Notes under the pieces: model-generated
Told to the model about the DNA's origin: nothing
What the model saw: the letters and a program-made list of their open reading frames with translations, nothing else
Database searches by the model: none
Source of the DNA: Mycobacterium kyorinense
GTDB lineage: Bacteria > Actinomycetota > Actinomycetes > Mycobacteriales > Mycobacteriaceae
Length of the DNA: 64,000 nt
Reading direction: 5' to 3'
NCBI RefSeq assembly: GCF_002101735.1
Contig: NZ_LQPE01000031.1
Location: 48,476-112,475 of the forward strand
Part shown: positions 48,139 through 55,682 of the stretch, one piece after another
How the letters are laid out: each line of letters begins with the position of its first letter
How positions within the stretch are numbered: position 1 is the stretch's first letter
Made by a program: the position numbers and the translations under genes

Positions 48139-49332
48139 TTAATCCACAGCGGTGACGGTGCGACGGCGGACGATCAGGATCAACGGAACCGCAGCTAGTT
48201 GGGCGACAACGGCAAACACCACAACGATGCCGAGCGACACGCCAAATAATGCTCCGATAACAGTGCTGCCGGCGAACCAGGCGATTCCGTAGATCCCGGT
48301 AAAGAGGCCATAGGCGGAGGCGCGCCGCGACGGCGACACCATCGGGGCCACCGCAGCCGGAACGATCGACTCATGCACACCCATGCCCAGCCCCCACAGG
48401 CAGCTACCGACCAGGGCCGGCCAGAACCCACCGAGAAAGGCCAGCGGCGCATACGCCGCCGCGACGACGGTGAGCGGTACAAGCAGTCCGGTCCCGAATC
48501 GGTCGAACAGCCGCCCGAACACGAGAGAACCGGTGCCCGACACCGCCATTGCGGCCGCGTAGAAGATCGGCGTGTAGGTGGCCGAGACGGTCCCGGCTTT
48601 CTGAAAGTGGTAGGCCATGATCGGGAAGTCGGCGAAGCCGGCGGCCACCAATGCCGCAGCGACGAGGTAGATCCAAAACACCCGGGGCAGCCCCTGCGCA
48701 CGCATCGGCGCGGTTACCGGTTCGAGGTCCTGCGGGCGCGGATAAAGCAGCCGGGCCACCACCAGCAGAGACAGCATGATCACCGCTGGAACGGCAAGTG
48801 CGGCAAAGGCAATCCGGTAATTGTCATGGGTGCTGGCCACGACGAACGCGACGAGCAAGGGCCCGACCATGGCGCCGAACTGGTCGAGCGCCTCGTGCAC
48901 TCCGAAGCCCCAGCCGTAGCCCATCTCTTTGGCGGCATGAGAGAGCATCGCGTCCCGGGGCGGGTTGCGGATGGCCTTGCCGATGCGTTCCGCGATCACC
49001 AGCACAGCGGCCATCTGCCAACTGGTAGCCAGGGCTAGCAGCGGCACCACCGACATCTGAAGGATGTAGCCGCCGATCGTGATTGGCCAATAGAGTCCAG
49101 TCCGGTCTGCACCGCGTCCCGAGAACAGCCGCAATCCATAACCGAGCAACTCACCGAAACCAGTGATCACCGCGATCGCCAGTGCGCCGGCCCCAAGTAG
49201 CCCCAAGAACTGGCCGACAATGCTGCGGGATGCTTCGTAGGTGAAGTCGGCGAAGAAACTCATCACGCCGACCATCAACACGAATTTCATTGCAGGCGAA
49301 ACGCGCCGACGGTCATCTGGGCGAATAGTCAT
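48139..49332 (-). CDS. MFS transporter
   Basis: The 397-residue product has 12 membrane helices and MFS features, for example R-N-P-P-R-D-A-M-L-S near residue 125 and G-R-L-F-D-R-F-G-T-G in the second half (motif A-like D-R-x-G). The N terminus F-F-A-D-F-T-Y-E-A-S-R-S-I resembles the group of transporters near DUF190 or fluoride/heavy-metal genes. Substrate unknown. It begins 6 bp after the tandem-DUF190 gene, so the two form an operon. Confidence 0.87.
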   Translation of the reverse strand: MTIRPDDRRRVSPAMKFVLMVGVMSFFADFTYEASRSIVGQFLGLLGAGALAIAVITGFGELLGYGLRLFSGRGADRTGLYWPITIGGYILQMSVVPLLALATSWQMAAVLVIAERIGKAIRNPPRDAMLSHAAKEMGYGWGFGVHEALDQFGAMVGPLLVAFVVASTHDNYRIAFAALAVPAVIMLSLLVVARLLYPRPQDLEPVTAPMRAQGLPRVFWIYLVAAALVAAGFADFPIMAYHFQKAGTVSATYTPIFYAAAMAVSGTGSLVFGRLFDRFGTGLLVPLTVVAAAYAPLAFLGGFWPALVGSCLWGLGMGVHESIVPAAVAPMVSPSRRASAYGLFTGIYGIAWFAGSTVIGALFGVSLGIVVVFAVVAQLAAVPLILIVRRRTVTAVD

Positions 49333-49338
49333 GGCGCC

Positions 49339-50418
49339 CTAGTAGTTGTGGTGGGCGATCGTCGGCCCGCCGTTGCCGTTCCCATCGGCGGCCGTCAGCA
49401 GCGCGGGCACCATTTCGCTGGTCACCAAGCCCTGCTCCGACGTGAGCTCGTCCACGACATCGAATGATCCGCCGATGTTGGCGGGCGTGTCGATGACAAT
49501 GGTGACGACGGGGACATGACGGCTGAGCGAAAGCAGCTTGTCACCGTGCGGCTCATGGTCACCGTGAAACCCCCAGATTCCGCGCAATACCGTTGCGCCA
49601 CTGGACAACTTGCGCTGCCGCAGCCGCTGGACCAATGCACGGTGTATCGGCATACCGTCATGGCGCGCCGACTCCGATGTGTAGACCATCAGCTTCTGCC
49701 ACAGCGGCAGCCCGTGTTCGTCGGTGCCCGGGAGCGCGTGCGGACGTTCCAGCAGTTCTCCGTTACGCTTGCAGACGCGGACGCGTTCCAGGGTGATCAA
49801 CGGGTGCCGCAGCAGGCCGCCGAGCTCGGGAAGCACCCGGCCGATGTGCTCACCGCTTCCGACGGCGATGATCATGACCGGCACGTCGGCGTTGCCGCCG
49901 AAGAAGCGGGCACGTTGGCGGCTCCCATGTGACGTGCCGTCCACGCCGAGAAATACCGAGGCGCCAGCGAGCTTTCGCCGGTACATGAGGTCACACAGCG
50001 CGATGTATGCGGGGACACCGTAGACCCGCTCCTTGTGGCCGACATAGATCGTCAGCTTCGTCGCTTCATGCAGTTCGTCGGACAATTCGATTGGTCCGAT
50101 GTCGTCGCAAAGCAGGCGGGCTCGCTCCAGGGTCAACAGACCGCGTCGCTCGATCGCCGGGAAGGAGTCGAGCATTTCTTCGACGCGAGCCTTGGTGTCC
50201 ACGGCGATCACCGCGATGGGTGGATTCTCGGACAGGGTTAGCGACTGATCGCTCCGGAGGTGACGTCCCGTGCCGAAGCCGGTGATGCCACGCAGCACGA
50301 TGCTCGACGCGATCTGGCGCTGGCCGTACAAGTCGAGGATTGCGTCGGCCAAAAAGCGGCGCCCACTGCGCTGACGCTCGTCGAAGTACGCGGTGAGCTC
50401 GAGACAATCCTCGTCCAT
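49339..50418 (-). CDS. Tandem DUF190 (PII-like) protein
   Basis: The ATG at 50418 (AAGGAGG at 6 bp) gives 359 residues with three related units. The first starts L-E-L-T-A-Y-F-D-E-R-Q-R with A-D-A-I-L-D-L-Y and V-L-R-G-I-T-G-F-G. The second starts K-L-T-I-Y-V-G-H-K-E with F-L-G-V-D-G-T-S-H-G. The third starts K-L-M-V-Y-T-S-E-S-A-R-H with V-L-R-G-I-W-G-F-H-G. Single DUF190 proteins (~110 residues) have a PII-like ferredoxin fold that forms trimers, so one chain here could make a whole pseudo-trimer. A nucleotide sensor for the downstream MFS transporter is a reasonable guess. Confidence 0.85.
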   Translation of the reverse strand: MDEDCLELTAYFDERQRSGRRFLADAILDLYGQRQIASSIVLRGITGFGTGRHLRSDQSLTLSENPPIAVIAVDTKARVEEMLDSFPAIERRGLLTLERARLLCDDIGPIELSDELHEATKLTIYVGHKERVYGVPAYIALCDLMYRRKLAGASVFLGVDGTSHGSRQRARFFGGNADVPVMIIAVGSGEHIGRVLPELGGLLRHPLITLERVRVCKRNGELLERPHALPGTDEHGLPLWQKLMVYTSESARHDGMPIHRALVQRLRQRKLSSGATVLRGIWGFHGDHEPHGDKLLSLSRHVPVVTIVIDTPANIGGSFDVVDELTSEQGLVTSEMVPALLTAADGNGNGGPTIAHHNY

Positions 50419-50449
50419 CGGAGCCTCCTTTTCGTTGCGATTCAAGGGC

Positions 50450-50461
50450 TTTCAGCTGAAA
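50450..50461. promoter_or_regulatory. Palindrome between the DUF190 and enolase-like genes
   Basis: TTTCAGCTGAAA is a perfect 12-bp palindrome in the 122-bp divergent intergenic region, 32 bp upstream of the DUF190 start codon. It may be an operator for either gene; no regulator gene is adjacent. Confidence 0.35.
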
Positions 50462-50540
50462 TTCCGTGTCCAAAAGGTGACTCGGTGCGGTACCCTGACG
50501 AGGGTGTCCGTGGCTGCTTGCCACGACGGAAGGAACTCAG

Positions 50541-51320
50541 ATGGCGGTACGATTTTCGTCGATATCGGCGATAGAGATCCTCGACTCCCGGGGCCGCCCC
50601 ACGCTGTCGGTAACCGCCACATTGCCCGATGGAACCCGAGTGCGCTCGGGAGTACCTGCCGGCGCCTCGACCGGCACCCGGGAGGCCATCGAGCTGCGCG
50701 ACGGTGACGACGAGCGCTACGTCGGGCAGGGTGTGCGCCGCGCGGTCGGAAACGTCAATGGTCTCATCGCGGACGCCCTGATCGGCCGCTTGTTCGCTTC
50801 GCTTGAGGAAGTCGATCAAACGCTTCGGGAACTGGACGGCACCGCCGATAAATCGCGATTGGGCGCTAATGCGATCGTCGGCGTGTCGATGGCGGCAGCA
50901 CAGGCTTTCGCACGAGAGTCCGGACAATCGTTGTGGCAGTGGTTGACTCCTACCGGCGCGCTCGGTGATCGGGTGCAGCTGGTTGGCGACGACAACTTCG
51001 TCACCAACCCCGAGCTGATCACGGCTGCGGTGAGTGCCGGTCTCGCCAACGCAGCCCTGATCAAAGTGAATCAAATCGGGACCGTCTCGGAAACGCTTGC
51101 CGCCTTGCAGGTGTGCCGCGACGCGGGCTACGGCGCAATGATTTCCCACCGCTCCGGTGAGACCTCTGATTCGTTCATCGCCGACCTGGCCGTCGGCTCG
51201 GGATGCGGCCAGATCAAATCGGGTGCTCCTGCCCGGGGAGAACGAGTAGCCAAATACAACCGCCTTCTCGAAATCGCCGCGGCCGCAACGGAGATGCCAT
51301 TCGGATTGCCGGATCATTGA
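50541..51320 (+). CDS. Internally deleted enolase-like protein
   Basis: The 259-residue product is an enolase in which ~170 residues are missing without loss of frame. Residues 1-135 match the N-terminal domain (I-L-D-S-R-G-R-P-T, V-P-A-G-A-S-T-G, D-K-S-R-L-G-A-N-A-I-V-G-V-S). Then W-L-T-P-T-G-A-L-G-D-R-V-Q-L-V-G-D-D-N-F-V-T-N resumes near residue ~305 of a normal enolase and runs to K-V-N-Q-I-G-T, S-H-R-S-G-E-T and K-S-G-A-P-A-R-G-E-R. The missing part holds two of three Mg ligands and the proton-transfer Glu, so it cannot be an active enolase. It has a ribosome-binding site and even codon use, so it may still be expressed. Confidence 0.85.
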   Translation: MAVRFSSISAIEILDSRGRPTLSVTATLPDGTRVRSGVPAGASTGTREAIELRDGDDERYVGQGVRRAVGNVNGLIADALIGRLFASLEEVDQTLRELDGTADKSRLGANAIVGVSMAAAQAFARESGQSLWQWLTPTGALGDRVQLVGDDNFVTNPELITAAVSAGLANAALIKVNQIGTVSETLAALQVCRDAGYGAMISHRSGETSDSFIADLAVGSGCGQIKSGAPARGERVAKYNRLLEIAAAATEMPFGLPDH

Positions 51321-51339
51321 TCCACTGGGCTTCTGGACA

Positions 51340-53373
51340 TCACGAGGTGGCGATCACGACGGCGAGTACTGCCAGCACCGCGATCAGCATGTAGGCCATG
51401 TATGCATCCAATCGACCCGATTGCAGCCGTCTCGCGGATCTCGAAACGAACAGCACCGCAGCGGTGAGCGGCCGATAGAAATATCGTTCGACGAGATCGA
51501 CGACGTCGACTCGGTAAGTGAGAACCAGCGGAGCCACCGCGCGGGCGCCGGGTCCATCGGATGGCTTGACCAATTCCGTAGTGGTCAACAGCACTGTGCT
51601 CAGCACGTTGCGGACCGGGTTGGCGTAGGCGAACGAGGTGTAGCCGACGCCGCGGTCAACGCCGGGCGAAGCCGACGACCACGGCACTACCCGCCGTGCC
51701 CGAAACGGGTTTCGGCCGGCGAACAACGCGGCAAACCCGGCAATCAGCACTGCCATCCCGGGCAGCACGATCCACAGCCAGGTCGGCGACAGCGCGGAGA
51801 AGTCGGCGTACACCGGCTGGAGGACCCACGGTTTGGCGTTGGCTCCGGCCGCTTGGTCGCCCACGACGGGTGCCAGCCCACGCCCGATGAGCCGCACCTG
51901 CAGCGGCGCGAAGGCGGCGGCCCCCAAACACCCGGCCACCAGAGCGGCCACGCCGAGACGATACGGCCACTCACGATCTACCCGCGCCCCGTCCGGATCC
52001 ATCGGCGGCTCGCCCATCCTCGCGGGACCGAACGCCGTAAGCGCAACCACCCGCACGAACGTCACGGCCGCGATACCGATCGTCAAAGCGACCAGGGCAC
52101 CGCTTACCGCGGTAGACAGCTGCATGGCAAGGCTCGATACCCGGAACTGTTGCATCAGTGACTCCAAGATGAACCACTCCGATGCGAAACCCGCGGTCAA
52201 CGGCAACCCGGCTAGGGTCAGCGATCCGATCACCAAACCCGTTCCGGCCCAAGGCAGGCGGCGCACCACAGCGCCGAGCCGATCGAGATCGGTGGTCCCA
52301 GTAGCCTGTTCGATGGCCGACGCCGAGACGAACAGCGCCGACTTCCCCAACGCATGCGTCATCACTTGAGCGGTGCCGGCCACCAGTCCCGCCGCAACCA
52401 GCCTGGGCTCCTTCGCGGCGACGCCGACCAGCGCAACACCGAACCCGGCGGTGATGAGGCCCGCGTTTTCCACACTCGACCAAGAGATCAACGCCGCCAG
52501 ATCGGGATGGACCGCGGCATGGGCGATGCCCAGGATGGCGGTGACTCCGCCGACGATCAGCGCGACACAAGCAAGCCAGACGGGTGGCGGGCCGAGAACG
52601 TTTACCGTGCGCCACATCCCGTAGAACCCGACGTTGACCGCGACACCGGCCATCACCGCGCGTGCCGGCCCAGGCGCCGCGGCATAACCGCGTGGCATCC
52701 AGATATGCGCGGGCACGATGCCGACTTTGATGCCGAAGCCCAGCAGCAATAGTGCGTAAGCGGCCTGACCGACGGCGCTGCGCGGATCGACCGCGTTTGC
52801 GGTGAACATGAAGGTATGGCTGCGCGCTACCAGCAGCAGGGCTCCCAGCAACAGCGCTGCGCCGCTGGCCTTTCCGAACACCACCGTGACGACCGAGCCG
52901 CCTGTGCGCCCGGGCAGTTCGCGATCGTAGCCGGCCATCAGATAGAACGCGACGGTCAGCGTCTCCCAACCGAAGAGCAGTACAAACAGGTTGTCGGTGG
53001 TGAGGACCACCGCGACAGCGGCCAGCGCGATGGCGACCGCAGCGGGCAGGCGGGGACGACGACGATTGGCGGGTGCCGCGGCAGCGGCCAAGACAGGAAT
53101 CGCGACACCGAAGGAGATGATCAAGAACAGCCCCGACAACGCATCGACGGACAAGCTGGCCGGGCCGAGCCCCGCCAGGTCACCGAGATTGAGCCGTTCC
53201 TCGCAGCCAGCCAGCCCGAACACGCCGGCGATCACGAAAGCGCTTGCGGCAGCGATGTTGGCGATCCATGCGACGGTGCTCAGAGCCATCTGGGTGATGC
53301 TGCGAGCGGGCAATCCGGCGCACCAGCTGATCAGCAGTGCCGATGCTGCCAGCGCCAGGCCGTCAACGATCAC
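51340..53373 (-). CDS. HyfB/NuoL-like proton-pumping subunit of the Hyc-like complex (Rv0083-like)
   Basis: The GTG at 53373 overlaps the NuoB-like stop (GTGA) and gives 677 residues with about 16 membrane helices. The antiporter fold is shown by L-F-G-W-E-T-L-T-V-A-F-Y-L-M (TM5 Glu), K-V-G-I-V-P-A-H-I-W-M-P (Lys and His), and G-K-S-A-L-F (Lys). The C-terminal ~190 residues form the long lateral tail with F-A-Y-A-N-P-V-R, typical of HyfB/HycC proteins. It is the last gene of the operon and ends 20 bp from the convergent enolase-like gene. Confidence 0.88.
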   Translation of the reverse strand: MIVDGLALAASALLISWCAGLPARSITQMALSTVAWIANIAAASAFVIAGVFGLAGCEERLNLGDLAGLGPASLSVDALSGLFLIISFGVAIPVLAAAAAPANRRRPRLPAAVAIALAAVAVVLTTDNLFVLLFGWETLTVAFYLMAGYDRELPGRTGGSVVTVVFGKASGAALLLGALLLVARSHTFMFTANAVDPRSAVGQAAYALLLLGFGIKVGIVPAHIWMPRGYAAAPGPARAVMAGVAVNVGFYGMWRTVNVLGPPPVWLACVALIVGGVTAILGIAHAAVHPDLAALISWSSVENAGLITAGFGVALVGVAAKEPRLVAAGLVAGTAQVMTHALGKSALFVSASAIEQATGTTDLDRLGAVVRRLPWAGTGLVIGSLTLAGLPLTAGFASEWFILESLMQQFRVSSLAMQLSTAVSGALVALTIGIAAVTFVRVVALTAFGPARMGEPPMDPDGARVDREWPYRLGVAALVAGCLGAAAFAPLQVRLIGRGLAPVVGDQAAGANAKPWVLQPVYADFSALSPTWLWIVLPGMAVLIAGFAALFAGRNPFRARRVVPWSSASPGVDRGVGYTSFAYANPVRNVLSTVLLTTTELVKPSDGPGARAVAPLVLTYRVDVVDLVERYFYRPLTAAVLFVSRSARRLQSGRLDAYMAYMLIAVLAVLAVVIATS

Positions 53374-54164
53374 CGTGCGCTCCCTACTCTGCGTGCCGGA
53401 ACCCGATTCAGCGCCAGCAGAATGCCGTGCAGCACGCTGAACGGAGAGGCCGGCGCGCCCGGCACCCACACGTCGACCGGAACATGCTCGGATATTCCGG
53501 TACCGCCGATATACCCGCCGCCGAGGATGCCTCCGCTGATGGCGTCGGTGCCGACGGCGATCACGACGGTCGGCTCCGGCATCGCCTCGAGTGTGCGGCG
53601 CAGCGGCTCGACCATGCCGGCGACGCCGATACCGGTTGCCAACAGAATGTCGGCGTGACGGGGGCTGGCGGTGAAAAAGATGCCCAGCCGGTGCACGCCG
53701 TAGACCGGATTGGTGAGTGCCTGGATCTCCCACTCGTCGCTACCGTTGGATCCGGCGTCGACATGGCGAATGTGCACCGAACGGCGCAGTCGCCGCACCC
53801 GCCGCGCAAGTTTGTCCCGCAGCTGCGCCAGCGCCTCGTCGGTTTCTTCGACGTCACCCACCACCAACGCCGACCGCGCCAGTTCCGCTGTGCCACAACC
53901 TGGTTCCCATGCGAACCAGTCCGGAGCAAGCCGAACGCAGCGACCGCACAAGATACAGCGTCCACGATCCAGCCGCGGCCTCGGGTCAGCTGCGATAGCG
54001 TCGGTGGGGCAGGCAGCGGCCGCTTCTGCGACTGCGTCCGGCACCGCAGAACCGGAGTCGAGCACCCGCACCGCGGCGGCGAATTCATCGAAGTATTGGT
54101 CTGAGCCCTTCGGCCACGGGGTCGTGACGATCCCGTTGCGCAGCCCTTTGAAAACCCACGCCAT
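53370..54164 (-). CDS. Ferredoxin-NuoB/HycG fusion without N2-cluster cysteines (Rv0082-like)
   Basis: The 264-residue product has a ferredoxin-like part (~45-95) with C52-P and C70-I-L-C73-G-R-C76. These four cysteines suffice for one [4Fe-4S] cluster, since the first half of the usual double motif is missing. A NuoB/HycG domain follows (~130-260) with G-I-F-F-T-A-S-P-R-H-A-D. At its three cluster-binding sites the cysteines are absent: S-N-G-S replaces S-C-N-G-C, G-T-D-A replaces G-D-C-A, and P-G-A-P replaces P-G-C-P. So the proximal (N2-type) cluster cannot form in the usual way. Lies directly after hycE. Confidence 0.9.
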   Translation of the reverse strand: MAWVFKGLRNGIVTTPWPKGSDQYFDEFAAAVRVLDSGSAVPDAVAEAAAACPTDAIAADPRPRLDRGRCILCGRCVRLAPDWFAWEPGCGTAELARSALVVGDVEETDEALAQLRDKLARRVRRLRRSVHIRHVDAGSNGSDEWEIQALTNPVYGVHRLGIFFTASPRHADILLATGIGVAGMVEPLRRTLEAMPEPTVVIAVGTDAISGGILGGGYIGGTGISEHVPVDVWVPGAPASPFSVLHGILLALNRVPARRVGSAR

Positions 54165-55682
54165 CTACATCGCCACCCCGGCGTAGCACAAGCCGAAACT
54201 CGCCTCGATGAACGGGAAGTCGGTGAACACGTCGCCCTGGAAGACGTCGTGAAAGAGCAACATGTTGTGCAGCGAGGCGGAGCGCGCGAAGCAGCGCACG
54301 ATCGCCCGGTCGCGGACCTCTAGGCCGTAGAGCACCTCGCCCTGCGGTGCCTCCGCCCAGCCCACCGCAAAGCCGTCGACGTCGGGTGCCGGCCTTGCGA
54401 GTTCGGTGTCGGACATGGTTGCAAGTGAGTCGCAGGCGCGGGCGATCAGCTCGGCGGAGATGTCGATTTCGGTCCACCGCACCCGTAGTCGCGCCAATGC
54501 GTCGCCGCCGTCCTGCACTACGGCGCCGTCAACGGGCGGAAGGTCGGCGTAGCCGTCGTATGCGCGGCACCGGGCGTCGTCGTCGCAGCCGGAGCCGCGG
54601 CCCACTGGCCCGAGTGCGCCATGCGACGTGGCCAGTGCGAGGTCGAGATGTCCGGTTCCTCGCAGCCGGTCGAGGAACGATGCGTCGACCATCAGCGCGT
54701 CGCGGTCGCGCCGGATGCGGCGCAGGATCGCCGCGGCTTGTTCGGAAATGGCCGCGGGCTTCAGCCGCGGCTCGGCATTGACGCCGCCGGGGCAGATGAC
54801 CGAGCGGCCGAATCTGTTGCCGCACAGCGCCGACACCAATCGCAGCACCGACTCTTTGTGCCATCCGAATCGGGCGAGGGGAACGGCCAACCCGGCCGCG
54901 TCGCAGAGCCGCATGACGACGTCGAGGTGGTTCGCTATGCGTTCCAGCTCGGCGTGGACCACCCGCACCATCCGCGCCCGCGGCGGTGGGCTGACGTCCG
55001 CGAGCGTTTCGACAGCGTGGGCGAAGGCGAGGGCGTGCGCGATCGAGGCGACGCCCTCCACCCGTTCGGCAACCAGGATGCCGTCGGCCACCGGCAATGA
55101 CTCGAACCGCTTGGCGATTCCGCGATGCTTGTAGTGCGGCCGGATGTTCAGATGCGGAATGTCCTCGCCCGGTGTTTCGATGAGGAATTCGATCGATTCG
55201 AACACGCCGGAGCGCACCGGTCCGAGTGGCAACGTGAAGACGCCGCCACCTCTGACGTCGACGGGCCCGTGGTGCTCGGTGGCGCGGGAATGGATGTGGC
55301 GTTCCAGTGTGGCCTGCTCTGAGTTTCCGGGCCGCGGCGAAGGCTGCCCGGGCCCGCGGGGCAGCAGCAGTGGATCCAGCCGCGGATGGCCGAGGGCCAC
55401 TACACCGGACAGATCGTGCAATGCGCGTTCGTACCAAAATGCCGCCGGCACATCGGGTGTCAGCGACGGGTACGACAGCGAGCCGTCGGTTTCCGGAGAC
55501 AGGCCGGCCTGCAGACAGCTGACCGAGTCGCCGCCGACCAGCAGCGCGTGTAGTTGCGCCGCATCGCCGCGATGGGTAGCGTAAAGCCCCGCGAATCGCA
55601 CACCCGCCGTGACACGCTCGATGATCTGCGCGCGCCACTCGTTCAGCTCGAGGTCGGCGACGGTGGTCGTATCCGAGTTCAT
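54165..55682 (-). CDS. HycE-like large subunit (NuoC-NuoD fusion) without NiFe ligands
   Basis: The 505-residue product joins a NuoC-like N-terminal domain (~1-150) to a NuoD/hydrogenase-large-subunit domain with I-E-F-L-I-E-T-P-G-E-D, N-I-R-P-H-Y-K-H-R-G-I and R-I-A-N-H-L-D. The N-terminal nickel site C-G-x-C is E209-G-V-A212, and the C-terminal D-P-C-x-x-C is G-L-C-Y-A-G, keeping one Cys. There is no C-terminal processing extension (the protein ends ~6 residues later). It cannot bind a NiFe centre. The ATG overlaps the hycQ stop by four bases. In M. tuberculosis this is annotated hycE (Rv0087). Confidence 0.9.
   Translation of the reverse strand: MNSDTTTVADLELNEWRAQIIERVTAGVRFAGLYATHRGDAAQLHALLVGGDSVSCLQAGLSPETDGSLSYPSLTPDVPAAFWYERALHDLSGVVALGHPRLDPLLLPRGPGQPSPRPGNSEQATLERHIHSRATEHHGPVDVRGGGVFTLPLGPVRSGVFESIEFLIETPGEDIPHLNIRPHYKHRGIAKRFESLPVADGILVAERVEGVASIAHALAFAHAVETLADVSPPPRARMVRVVHAELERIANHLDVVMRLCDAAGLAVPLARFGWHKESVLRLVSALCGNRFGRSVICPGGVNAEPRLKPAAISEQAAAILRRIRRDRDALMVDASFLDRLRGTGHLDLALATSHGALGPVGRGSGCDDDARCRAYDGYADLPPVDGAVVQDGGDALARLRVRWTEIDISAELIARACDSLATMSDTELARPAPDVDGFAVGWAEAPQGEVLYGLEVRDRAIVRCFARSASLHNMLLFHDVFQGDVFTDFPFIEASFGLCYAGVAM

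Noticed and set aside
50419..50540. A DosR box in front of the half-enolase or DUF190 genes.
   Set aside because: The homologous M. tuberculosis regions belong to the hypoxia regulon, so I looked for GGGACT-N-AGTCCC-type sites, but found none convincing here or at 59286-59562.
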